Below are positions 7,916 through 16,067 of a stretch of DNA of 22,724 nucleotides, piece by piece (within the stretch, counting starts at the first letter, position 1; the number at the start of each line of letters is the position of its first letter). Made by a program: the position numbers and the translations under genes. The notes below the pieces were generated by a model, which made no database searches, was not told the DNA's origin, and worked only from the letters and a program-made list of their open reading frames with translations. The stretch comes from JAPYTU01 sp036166735 (GTDB lineage Bacteria; Bacteroidota; Bacteroidia; Cytophagales; MED-G16): NCBI GenBank assembly GCA_036166735.1, contig JAYZHG010000096.1, forward strand, positions 1 through 22,724. The letters are read 5' to 3'.

Positions 7916-8989
7916 ATGAAGATAGGTTTTTTAAAAGAAGTAAAGGATACTAGGGTTGCTATCTCTCCATTAGTTGTTTTAAAATATGAAAAAATTGGTA
8001 TTGAAATTGTGGTAGAGAAGGGTGCAGGTCAATTATCTGGAATTGATGATAGTGATTTTCAAAAAAATGTTACTATTCTTTCTAAAGAAAAAGTTATTCA
8101 AAGTTCTGATATTATTATTTCTGTAAATTCAGAGTCTATTACACCAATAAGTTTATTTAAAGGTAAAATTGTAGTTTCAAATTTTAGTGGGGAATTAAAT
8201 AAAGATGAACTTATTAAAAATTTAAAAACCAATAAGGTAACTGCCTATGATCTCTCATTAATTCCGAGGACAACCATTGCTCAGAGTATGGATATTTTAT
8301 CTTCAATGGCTGGATTAGCAGGATATAAAGCAGTTATTAAATCTGCAGAGCTTTTACCTAGGATGTTTCCGATGATAATTACTGCAGCTGGAAGTATTAA
8401 ACCTGCTAAAGTCGTAGTTCTTGGAGCAGGGGTTGCAGGTTTACAGGCAATTGCGACAGCTAAAAGACTTGGTGCTATTGTTCAGGCATCAGATCCAAGA
8501 CAAGCAGCTAGAGAAGAAGTTTTAAGTTTAGGAGCAAAATTTATTGAAGTTGAAGGTGCTATAGAAGATGAATCTGCTGGAGGTTATGCAGTAACTCAGT
8601 CAAAAGAATATTTAGATAGACAAAAACAAGAAGTTTCTATGAGAATAGAATCATCTGATGTAGTTATAACAACAGCTCAAGTTTTTGGAAGAAAGGCTCC
8701 AGTCTTAATATCTAAAGAATTGGTTAGTAAAATGAAAAAAGGATCAGTTATTGTTGATTTAGCTTCTTCTTCGGGAGGAAATTGTGAACTCACTGTTGAT
8801 TCTAAAATCACTGATTATAATGGAGTAAAAATTGTTGGAAATTCATTTTTAGCTTCTGAGTTATCACATGATTCAACTAATCTTTTTTCTAATAATGTAT
8901 TTAATTTTTTGAATTATATTATTAAAGATGGTAAAATGATAAATGAAAATGATGATTCGATTTTGTCGAGTTGTAATGTTATAAAATAA
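7916..8989 (+). CDS. pntAA: NAD(P) transhydrogenase subunit alpha part 1 (NAD-binding, domain I)
   Basis: A 357-residue soluble subunit of the proton-translocating transhydrogenase, which uses the proton motive force to transfer hydride from NADH to NADP+. It begins MKIGFLKEVKDTRVAISP, the usual alanine dehydrogenase/PNT N-terminal signature. IAQSMDILSSMAGLAGYKA (121-139) is the conserved cap of the NAD site, and VVVLGAGVAGLQAIATAKRL (166-185) followed by VQASDPR is the Rossmann NAD fold, with D193 positioned for the adenosine ribose. Residues 267-284 (KMKKGSVIVDLASSSGGN) close the domain. There is no membrane segment: this organism uses the split alpha subunit, with the membrane part encoded by the next gene five bases downstream. 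Assignment is firm. Confidence 0.95.
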   Translation: MKIGFLKEVKDTRVAISPLVVLKYEKIGIEIVVEKGAGQLSGIDDSDFQKNVTILSKEKVIQSSDIIISVNSESITPISLFKGKIVVSNFSGELNKDELIKNLKTNKVTAYDLSLIPRTTIAQSMDILSSMAGLAGYKAVIKSAELLPRMFPMIITAAGSIKPAKVVVLGAGVAGLQAIATAKRLGAIVQASDPRQAAREEVLSLGAKFIEVEGAIEDESAGGYAVTQSKEYLDRQKQEVSMRIESSDVVITTAQVFGRKAPVLISKELVSKMKKGSVIVDLASSSGGNCELTVDSKITDYNGVKIVGNSFLASELSHDSTNLFSNNVFNFLNYIIKDGKMINENDDSILSSCNVIK

Positions 8990-8994
8990 ATTAT

Positions 8995-9309
8995 ATGGAA
9001 AGTATTATAGATTTTTTGTTTACTAATGAGATTCTTATTTATCTACTTCTATTTACTATATTATTAGGTTTTGAAGTGATTTCTAAGGTTCCTTCGATTC
9101 TTCACACACCATTAATGTCAGGTGCTAATGCTATAAGTGGCATTGTAATTTTAGGTGCTATAATATTAATTAGAAATACTAGTCCTGATAATTATATAGT
9201 TCTTACACTAGCATCCATTGCCTTATCTGTAGGATCAATAAATGTATTTGGAGGATTTTTTGTAACTAATAGAATGTTAAGCATGTTTAATAAAAAAAAT
9301 AAGAAATAG
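8995..9309 (+). CDS. pntAB: NAD(P) transhydrogenase subunit alpha part 2 (membrane, domain II)
   Basis: A 104-residue membrane subunit of the proton-translocating transhydrogenase. It has three or four hydrophobic helices and the diagnostic segment SKVPSILHTPLMSGANAISG (about 30-49), which is nearly invariant in the family, followed by a second pair of helices and a Lys/Asn-rich tail. It forms the channel together with the membrane half of PntB. The start ATG is five bases after the pntAA stop, and the last base of its TAG is the first base of the GTG start of pntB, a one-base overlap typical of tight translational coupling. Confidence 0.95.
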   Translation: MESIIDFLFTNEILIYLLLFTILLGFEVISKVPSILHTPLMSGANAISGIVILGAIILIRNTSPDNYIVLTLASIALSVGSINVFGGFFVTNRMLSMFNKKNKK

Positions 9310-10691
9310 TGGATAAATTAATTTTTCTTTTTGCTGCATTTTTTCTTGTTTGGGGTTTAAGACTTCAGAGCAGTCCAGAATCTGCCACTAGAGGAAATAA
9401 GTATGCTGCTTTAGGTATGTTTTTATCTATTCTTGGAGCTATAATTATGCCATTTGAGAACTCTGGATTAAATAATTATCTATGGATTTTTGTTCCACTT
9501 ACAACATCTTCAATAATTGGATATGTAATTGCAAAAAAAATTGAGATGACATCGATGCCTCAAATGGTATCTATATTTAATGGTTTGGGAGGTTTGAGTG
9601 CGGTATTACTATCTTTTATAGAGCTCTATAAAGTATCTTTTCTTGGTGGAGAATCTTCTTTAGCATATCAAATGATATTGGTATTAAGTTTATTTATTGG
9701 TTCTATTGCATTTACTGGAAGCATGTTGGCATTTGCAAAACTTGATGGATATAAATGGTCAGAGAAACTTACTTTACCTTATCAGCATATTATAAACATA
9801 GTTCTTCTTGTTGCTATTTTGTATTTTTCTTATCAATATTTTGGAGTGAATAATGATTTTAATCTAATTTATCTTGTACTTGGAATATCACTTCTATATG
9901 GCATATTTTTTGTTGCTCCAATAGGTGGTGCAGATATGCCAGTGGTTATATCTCTTTTAAATTCCTTTACAGGCCTTACTGCTGCTCTTACTGGAATTAT
10001 CTTTGATAATAAGGTCATGCTTCTTGGTGGTATACTTGTTGGTGCTGCGGGTACTATTCTTACTATTCTTATGTGTAAAGCAATGAATAGATCTCTACTT
10101 AATGTTATTGTTGGGGGATTTTCATCTTCAGGCAAACAAACTGTTAAGGAAGATCAGGGTGATATTAAAGAAATTAATGATTCAGATTTTGCAGTTCAAC
10201 TTTTTTATTCTTCAAAAGTTATAATAATTCCAGGGTATGGATTAGCTGTTGCTCAAGCACAAAAGCTATGTAAAGAAGTACAAGAAATTTTAGAGACTAA
10301 TGATGTAGAAGTTAAATATGCTATACATCCAGTAGCTGGAAGAATGCCTGGTCATATGAATGTTTTACTTGCTGAAGCTGATGTTGATTATTCAAAACTT
10401 ATAGAATTAGAACAGGCTAATGAAGAGTTTAAATCTACTGATGTTGCTGTAGTTGTAGGCGCAAATGATGTTGTTAATCCTGATGCAATTGATGATAGTT
10501 CTAGTCCTTTATTTGGTATGCCAATTCTTAAAGTTTGGGAATCAAAAAGTACAGTGGTTTTAAAAAGGAGCATGTCAGCAGGATATGCTGGTGTTCAAAA
10601 TCCTCTATTTTTTAGAGATAATAATAAAATGTATTTTGGCGATGCAAAGGATAGCCTTCAGCGTTTATCTACAGAATTAAAAACTTTATAA
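9309..10691 (+). CDS. pntB: NAD(P) transhydrogenase subunit beta
   Basis: A 460-residue subunit joining the remaining membrane helices (about residues 1-270) to the NADP-binding domain III (about 290-460). Membrane-part signatures are GGLSAVLLSFIELY (94-107) and GGADMPVVISLLNSFTGLTA (206-225). In domain III, IIPGYGLAVAQAQ (306-318), HPVAGRMPGHMNVLLAEADV (340-359), VVVGANDVVNPDA (381-393) and VVLKRSMSAGYAGVQNPLFF (416-435) form the NADP site. Full length, so the three-gene enzyme is complete. The start is GTG at 9309, overlapping the upstream stop by one base. It would supply NADPH from NADH; no redox regulation can be seen. The next gene, galM, follows after 54 bases without a visible terminator. 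Confidence 0.96.
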   Translation: MDKLIFLFAAFFLVWGLRLQSSPESATRGNKYAALGMFLSILGAIIMPFENSGLNNYLWIFVPLTTSSIIGYVIAKKIEMTSMPQMVSIFNGLGGLSAVLLSFIELYKVSFLGGESSLAYQMILVLSLFIGSIAFTGSMLAFAKLDGYKWSEKLTLPYQHIINIVLLVAILYFSYQYFGVNNDFNLIYLVLGISLLYGIFFVAPIGGADMPVVISLLNSFTGLTAALTGIIFDNKVMLLGGILVGAAGTILTILMCKAMNRSLLNVIVGGFSSSGKQTVKEDQGDIKEINDSDFAVQLFYSSKVIIIPGYGLAVAQAQKLCKEVQEILETNDVEVKYAIHPVAGRMPGHMNVLLAEADVDYSKLIELEQANEEFKSTDVAVVVGANDVVNPDAIDDSSSPLFGMPILKVWESKSTVVLKRSMSAGYAGVQNPLFFRDNNKMYFGDAKDSLQRLSTELKTL

Positions 10692-10745
10692 ATTTCTGTT
10701 TATAATCTCATTTTGAATTTTTCTTGAATAAATTTAGATTGATAT

Positions 10746-11897
10746 ATGAAAAAATATTTTTTTTTATTATTAATACTTGTTTTAACTAGTATCTATTATT
10801 TTCTAAGAAATCCTATGGACGTAGATAAAAATTCTTCTTTAGTTTCAATTAATAAAACGGAGTTTGGAACATTAAAAAATGGGACAGTAGTTGATAAGTA
10901 TACTCTTGAAAATAAAATTGGAACTAAAGTTTCAATTATTACCTATGGAGGCATTATTACTAATTTAAAAACATTTAATAAATCAGGAGAATTAGATGAT
11001 ATTGTTTTAGGATATAATTCACTTGAACAATATATTAAAGAAAGTCCTTATTTTGGAGCTATTGTTGGAAGGTATGGAAATAGAATTTCTAAAGGAAAGT
11101 TTAGCATAAATGGGAAAGAATATAATTTAGTTAGAAATGATGGTCAAAATCATTTACATGGAGGTAATATAGGTTTTGATAAGGTAATTTGGGATGCAAC
11201 TACTCAAATAGACAAAAATTCTGCTTCTCTTATACTTTCATATACAAGTCGTGATATGGAAGAGGGTTATCCTGGAAATTTAGAAACAAAAGTTACATAT
11301 ACTTTAAATCATAAGAATTCTATAGAAGTTTTGTATGAAGCAATTACTGATAAATCCACTATAATAAATCTTACACAACATTCATATTTTAATTTATCAG
11401 GAGATTTTTCACAATCAATTTTAGATCATGAAATAAAAATTAATGCAAATGCATTTCTTTCAGTTGACGAAACACTTATTCCTACAGGTGAAATTGTAAA
11501 TGTAGAAGCTACACCTTTTGATTTTAGAGAGTTTAAGAGAATAGGAAAAGATATTAATCTTGAAAACGAACAACTTATTATTGGAAATGGGTATGATCAT
11601 TGTTGGGTACTTAATGATTATGGTACTATGAGATTTGTTGCTGCTGCATATCATTCTAGAAGTGGAAGATTTCTAGAGGTGTATTCTGATGAACCTGGAA
11701 TGCAATTTTATTCAGGAAATTTCTTAGATGGAACACTTCCAAGAAGGGATGAAGGTTATTATGGAAATCGTTCTGGTTTTTGTTTTGAAACTCAGCACTA
11801 TCCTGATTCTCCAAATAATAAAGAATTTCCATCAGTGATATTGGAGCCTAATGAGCTATATACTTCTAGAACTACATTTAATTTTTCATTAAAATAA
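10746..11897 (+). CDS. galM: Galactose mutarotase (aldose 1-epimerase)
   Basis: A 383-residue aldose 1-epimerase, interconverting alpha and beta anomers of galactose, glucose or related hexoses. GRYGNRISKGKF (108-119) and NHLHGG (135-140) form the substrate pocket; NLTQHSYFNLSG (208-219) gives the catalytic acid H212, and CFETQHYPDSPN (346-357) gives the catalytic base E348; GYDHCWVL (282-289) holds the substrate-contacting Asp. All key residues are present. The first 20 residues are hydrophobic with two lysines in front, so it is exported or anchored to the inner membrane rather than cytosolic; there is no cysteine for a lipobox. It precedes the GH109-like operon by 73 bases and fits as the step that equilibrates sugars released there. 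Confidence 0.93.
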   Translation: MKKYFFLLLILVLTSIYYFLRNPMDVDKNSSLVSINKTEFGTLKNGTVVDKYTLENKIGTKVSIITYGGIITNLKTFNKSGELDDIVLGYNSLEQYIKESPYFGAIVGRYGNRISKGKFSINGKEYNLVRNDGQNHLHGGNIGFDKVIWDATTQIDKNSASLILSYTSRDMEEGYPGNLETKVTYTLNHKNSIEVLYEAITDKSTIINLTQHSYFNLSGDFSQSILDHEIKINANAFLSVDETLIPTGEIVNVEATPFDFREFKRIGKDINLENEQLIIGNGYDHCWVLNDYGTMRFVAAAYHSRSGRFLEVYSDEPGMQFYSGNFLDGTLPRRDEGYYGNRSGFCFETQHYPDSPNNKEFPSVILEPNELYTSRTTFNFSLK

Positions 11898-11933
11898 TTT
11901 CTTTCAGATTCAATTCTTAGTTTATATTTTTTA

Positions 11934-11948
11934 TTCTTAACTTAAGAA
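11934..11948. promoter_or_regulatory. Perfect short palindrome upstream of the GH109-like operon
   Basis: TTCTTAA-C-TTAAGAA is a 7-base perfect inverted repeat with a one-base centre, located 22 bases before the first ATG of the four-gene carbohydrate operon, in the 73-base gap after galM. It has the form of a dimeric repressor operator or a weak stem. In DNA this AT-rich several such palindromes are expected by chance across the window, so the position is the only argument in its favour. Confidence 0.2.
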
Positions 11949-11970
11949 GTAAATAAAATTTTAACCAAAT

Positions 11971-13368
11971 ATGAAAAATTTAGATAGGAGAGATTTTCTC
12001 AAAAAAACTTCTTTATCTGGTGCAGCAATAGCAACTGCATCTATCCTTAGCAGCTCAAAACATGTAGAGAAAAGAGATACAAATTCTTATTATATGGGCG
12101 ATTATTCTGCTCCTAAACTTGAAACGGTAAGAGTAGCATTTATTGGAGTTGGAGCTAGAGGTACTGGTCATGCAAGGCAGATCGCAACAATAAAAGGAAC
12201 AGAGGTGGTAGCAATTAGTGACTTATATCAAGATTTAGCTCAACGATCTATAGATAATTGTAAAGAGATTGGAAAGGGAGAAAGACATAATGAAATAGCT
12301 ATTTATTATGGTGATGAGGATAAGTGGAAATTGATGCTTAAAGAAGTAAAACCTGATGTGGTTTTTATTTCTACTAATTGGAATAACCATGCCCCAATGG
12401 TAATTGAAGCTATGAATAATGGTTCTCATGCATTTGTTGAAGTTCCTATTGCTACAACTATTGAGGATATGTGGAAAATTATAAATACATCAGAGAAAAC
12501 AAGAAAACATTGTATGATGATGGAGAATGTTAATTATGGAAGAGATGAGCTGATGTATTTAAATATGTGTAGAAAAGGAGTTATAGGTGAATTTTTGCAT
12601 GCAGAGGCTGCATACATTCATGAGTTAAGGTTTCAGATGGAAGAACAAAAGAGAGGTACTGGTTCGTGGAGAACATATCATTATGCAAGAGGAATGGGAA
12701 ATTTATATCCAACTCATGGACTAGGTCCAGTAGCTCAGTATATGAATTTATCTAGAAATGATGATAATTTTAGTACTTTAATTTCTTATTCGACGCCAGC
12801 ATTAGGAAGAAAATTGTATGCAGAAAAAAATTATCCAGCTAATCATAAATGGAATAAACTTGATTATAAAAATGGAGATTTAAACACTTCAATAATAAAA
12901 ACAAAATTTGGAAGAACTATAATGGTTCAGTGGGATGAAACAAGTCCACGCCCATACTCTAGACATAATTTAATACAGGGCACAAAGGGAACTCTTGCAG
13001 GTTTTCCAACACGTGTTGCACTCGAGGGAGGAGTTGAAGGTGTTAATGAGAGTCATCATTCTTGGGTAAAAGGTGAGAATTTAGAGATTTTATATGAAAA
13101 ATACGATCATCCACTTTATAAAAGATTAGGTGCTGTAGCTGAAAAAATGGGTGGACATGGAGGTATGGATTTTATGATGAGGTATCGTATAATAGAATGT
13201 TTAAGAAACGGTGAACCTTTGGATCAAAATATGTATGAGGGATGTTTTTGGAGTGCAGTTACGCCTTTAAGCGCAAAGTCTATTAAGTATGGAGGTGTAC
13301 CACAAAGATTTCCTGATTTTACAAGAGGAAATTGGAAAACAACTAAGCCTTTAGGTATAATTTTGTAG
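11971..13368 (+). CDS. GH109-like NAD-dependent glycosidase (Gfo/Idh/MocA fold), Tat-exported
   Basis: A 465-residue protein of the Gfo/Idh/MocA superfamily, closest in pattern to glycoside hydrolase family 109, whose founding members remove alpha-N-acetylgalactosamine by a transient-oxidation mechanism with tightly held NAD. The N-terminus has a Tat motif (DRRDFLKK) and an Ala/Ser-rich core. The Rossmann loop is FIGVGARGTGHA (57-68). The usual dehydrogenase EKP lysine is absent: the segment reads FVEVP (155-159). GH109-type blocks follow: MENVNYGRDELM (184-195, E185), NLYPTHGLGPV (244-254, Y246 and H249), SPRPYSRHNLIQGT (325-338), GGHGGMD (394-400), WSAVTPLSAKSI (427-438) and PDFTRGNW (448-455). 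It heads an operon with gaps of 3, 3 and 2 bases. GH109 likeness is strong; the actual sugar removed is unproven, as the family includes members of other specificity. Confidence 0.85.
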   Translation: MKNLDRRDFLKKTSLSGAAIATASILSSSKHVEKRDTNSYYMGDYSAPKLETVRVAFIGVGARGTGHARQIATIKGTEVVAISDLYQDLAQRSIDNCKEIGKGERHNEIAIYYGDEDKWKLMLKEVKPDVVFISTNWNNHAPMVIEAMNNGSHAFVEVPIATTIEDMWKIINTSEKTRKHCMMMENVNYGRDELMYLNMCRKGVIGEFLHAEAAYIHELRFQMEEQKRGTGSWRTYHYARGMGNLYPTHGLGPVAQYMNLSRNDDNFSTLISYSTPALGRKLYAEKNYPANHKWNKLDYKNGDLNTSIIKTKFGRTIMVQWDETSPRPYSRHNLIQGTKGTLAGFPTRVALEGGVEGVNESHHSWVKGENLEILYEKYDHPLYKRLGAVAEKMGGHGGMDFMMRYRIIECLRNGEPLDQNMYEGCFWSAVTPLSAKSIKYGGVPQRFPDFTRGNWKTTKPLGIIL

Positions 13369-13371
13369 AAT

Positions 13372-14766
13372 ATGAAAAGTTTACTTTTATTTCTAATTTT
13401 TGTCTTATTTTCTTGTCAAAATAGTATAAAACCTCTTTTATTATCTCCTGTTTTTTCAGATCATATGGTATTACAACAAAAATCAGATGTTTCTATTTGG
13501 GGATCAACATCTCCTAATCAAGATGTATTTATTGTAGCTAGTTGGGATGAGAAAGTTATTACTAAAAGTGATAAAGATGGAGAATGGAATATAAAAATTA
13601 AAACTCCATCGTATGGGGGTCCTTATAATATATCTGTAATATCTTTAAAAGATACAATATTGTTAGATGATATATTAATTGGTGAGGTTTGGTTGGCATC
13701 TGGTCAGTCAAATATGGAATGGAAACTATCTAATCGACTAGTAAATCAGGAACAAGAAATTGCCAATGCTAATTATAATCAAATAAGAATGTTTACTGTT
13801 CCTTTGGATCTTACCGGAGTGGAGATAAAAAATTCAAAATGGCGGATTTCTAATTCTGAAAATGTAAAATCATTTAGTGCTGTTGGATATTTCTTTGCTA
13901 GACGTCTTCACGTTGATCTAAATATTCCTATTGGTATTATTAATACTAGTTGGGGAGGAACAAGGGTAGAGGCATGGACAAGTCTTGAAAAGCTTAGGAC
14001 TTTAAATGCTACTAAGGATATTATTTCACATTTGGATTTAAATACTAAAAACAATCAAAATAACAAACAAGTTAATGATGCTAATGCATATTCTATTCTT
14101 TTTAAAAAAATGTTATCTCCTGTTCTTCCTTATAACATTAGGGGTGCTATTTGGTATCAGGGTGAGGCTAATGTAGGAAACTATGAAGAGTATAATGAAT
14201 TATTCCCTGCTATGATTGAAGATTGGAGAGAAAAATGGGGTTATGATTTTCCTTTTTATTATGTGCAAATTGCACCTTTTAATTATGAAGATGGAAAATT
14301 ATCTTATGAATTAAGAGATGTGCAAAGAAAAAGTTTAAAAACAAAAAATACAGGAATGGTCGTTACTATGGATATTGGAGAAGCTAATGATATACATCCT
14401 GCTAATAAACAAGATGTTGGAAATCGACTTGCTCTACTTGCTTTAGATAATGATTATGGATATGATTTAGTATCTTCTGGACCACTTTATAAGAATCATG
14501 AATTACATAATAATTATATAGATATTGATTTTGATTCGAAAGGATCAGGGCTTTTAGGAATTCGAAATTTAGAAGGTTTTGAAATTGCAGGTAGTGATGG
14601 TGTGTTTGAAAATGCTCAAGCGATTATCATTGATAATAAAGTAAGAATTTCTTCAAGTAAAGTAGATAATCCAAAACAAGCAAGGTATGCTTGGAAGAAT
14701 GTTTTTGATGGAACATTGTTTAATAAAGAAGGTCTTCCTGCTTCTTCATTTATAACTAATAAATAG
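13372..14766 (+). CDS. Sialate O-acetylesterase-type SGNH esterase, lipoprotein
   Basis: A 464-residue esterase of the sialate O-acetylesterase (SASA) branch of the SGNH hydrolases, which removes O-acetyl groups from sialic acids or, in many bacterial homologues, from other glycans. The signal ends LFSC with lipidated C15. Residues about 25-105 form the N-terminal beta-sandwich (PVFSDHMVLQQ...). The catalytic block is LASGQSNMEW (108-117) with S113 as nucleophile; NTSWGGTRVEAW (191-202) supplies the oxyanion Gly, AIWYQGEANV (259-268) the Asn block, and DIHPANK (340-346) the Asp/His pair D340 and H342. All catalytic residues are present. No acidic export tag follows the lipid cysteine, so a periplasm-facing location is as likely as the surface. 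It lies three bases after the GH109-like gene. Deacetylation before glycosidic cleavage is the natural role in this operon; the substrate is unknown. Confidence 0.88.
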   Translation: MKSLLLFLIFVLFSCQNSIKPLLLSPVFSDHMVLQQKSDVSIWGSTSPNQDVFIVASWDEKVITKSDKDGEWNIKIKTPSYGGPYNISVISLKDTILLDDILIGEVWLASGQSNMEWKLSNRLVNQEQEIANANYNQIRMFTVPLDLTGVEIKNSKWRISNSENVKSFSAVGYFFARRLHVDLNIPIGIINTSWGGTRVEAWTSLEKLRTLNATKDIISHLDLNTKNNQNNKQVNDANAYSILFKKMLSPVLPYNIRGAIWYQGEANVGNYEEYNELFPAMIEDWREKWGYDFPFYYVQIAPFNYEDGKLSYELRDVQRKSLKTKNTGMVVTMDIGEANDIHPANKQDVGNRLALLALDNDYGYDLVSSGPLYKNHELHNNYIDIDFDSKGSGLLGIRNLEGFEIAGSDGVFENAQAIIIDNKVRISSSKVDNPKQARYAWKNVFDGTLFNKEGLPASSFITNK

Positions 14767-14769
14767 TAG

Positions 14770-16065
14770 TTGGTGAGTAATAGAAGAAATTTTTTAAAAA
14801 AAAGTTTAACATGTGCGTCTCTATCTCTTTTTCCATCATCATTAATTTCACAATTAAAGAATAATCGTTTAAGAACAGCACATATTGGTGTTGGTGGTAT
14901 GGGTGGAGCAGATTTAAATTCAATTTCATCACATAATTTAGTTGATGTTGTTGCTTTATGTGATGTTGATTCAAATGCTTTGGATAAAGCTAAGAAACTT
15001 CATCCTAATGCAAAAGTATTTTCAGACTATAGAAAACTTTTTAATGAAATATCGGATTCTATAGATGCTGTAATTGTCTCTACTCCAGATCATACACACG
15101 CACCAGCTTCAATGATGGCTATGCACATGAGAAAATCTGTATACTGTCAGAAGCCATTAACACATCATGTTTCAGAGGCGAGAGAAATGAAGAAGTTAGC
15201 AGAAGAAAATAATTTGGTTACACAGATGGGAATACAAATTCACTCATTTGATGAATATAAATCTGCTGTTGTATTAATCCAATCTGGTATTATAGGAAAA
15301 GTAAGTACAGTAAGAGCATGGTCTCCTAAAAATTGGGGTTATGATGGTCTAGAGCCGGAAGGTAGTGATCCGATACCAGAAAATTTAGATTGGAATCTTT
15401 GGTTGGGAACAGCTAAAAAGAGACCATATAAAGACAAAATTTATCATCCTGGTCAATGGAGAAAATTATTGGATTATGGTTGTGGAACATTAGGAGATAT
15501 GGGAGTTCATATTTTTGATACACCATATGCAGCATTGGATTTGGATGTTCCCAATACAGTTAAGAATGAATGTAGAAAATCAAATGGATTTGGACATCCA
15601 GAACATAATAAAGTAAGTTATGTTTTTCCTGGAACTAAGTATACTAAAGAAAATTTGAAGTGGGTATGGTATGATGGAGAGGGAGCACCAAAAAAGCATA
15701 AGGATTTAATATTACCTGATGATGAAAAATTACCAGATCAGGGAGCTATTTTTATAGGTGATAAAGGTAGATTACTGTTACCTCATTGGGATTTTCCTAA
15801 ACTAATTATCAATGGGAAATATGAAAAATTAAATTACCCAAAGTTGGATAAATCGGATCATTATCATCAGTTTGTAGATGCTTGTCTAGGTAAAGATAAA
15901 TGTAGTGCACCATTCTCTTATGCATCTAGATTAACAGAAACAATACTTTTAGGAGTTATTGCTGGTCGATTTCCTAATAAGGTTTTACATTGGAATAATG
16001 AGAATGCAAAATTTTCTGAGGAAGAAGCAAATAAATTTTTAGAATCAAAATATAGAGATTTTTAA
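14770..16065 (+). CDS. Gfo/Idh/MocA family oxidoreductase, Tat-exported
   Basis: A protein of about 430 residues with a twin-arginine leader (SNRRNFLKKS) and an N-terminal NAD(P)-binding Rossmann fold, TAHIGVGGMGGADL (residues 35-48 from GTG). VSTPDHTHAPASM (102-114) and CQKPLTHHV (125-133) follow; unlike the GH109-like neighbour it keeps the catalytic-type lysine (K127) of the EKP motif. LDYGCGTLGDMGVHIFDTPY (233-252) carries a conserved Asp/His of the C-terminal domain. This is the class of exported Gfo/Idh/MocA proteins common in Bacteroidota and Planctomycetota beside DUF1080 genes; several oxidise glycosides at C3 to 3-keto derivatives. The frame starts TTG at 14770 immediately followed by GTG at 14773; either may be used, 3 or 6 bases after the esterase stop. 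NAD(P) use is supported; the sugar oxidised is inference. Confidence 0.9.
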   Translation: MVSNRRNFLKKSLTCASLSLFPSSLISQLKNNRLRTAHIGVGGMGGADLNSISSHNLVDVVALCDVDSNALDKAKKLHPNAKVFSDYRKLFNEISDSIDAVIVSTPDHTHAPASMMAMHMRKSVYCQKPLTHHVSEAREMKKLAEENNLVTQMGIQIHSFDEYKSAVVLIQSGIIGKVSTVRAWSPKNWGYDGLEPEGSDPIPENLDWNLWLGTAKKRPYKDKIYHPGQWRKLLDYGCGTLGDMGVHIFDTPYAALDLDVPNTVKNECRKSNGFGHPEHNKVSYVFPGTKYTKENLKWVWYDGEGAPKKHKDLILPDDEKLPDQGAIFIGDKGRLLLPHWDFPKLIINGKYEKLNYPKLDKSDHYHQFVDACLGKDKCSAPFSYASRLTETILLGVIAGRFPNKVLHWNNENAKFSEEEANKFLESKYRDF

Positions 16066-16067
16066 TT

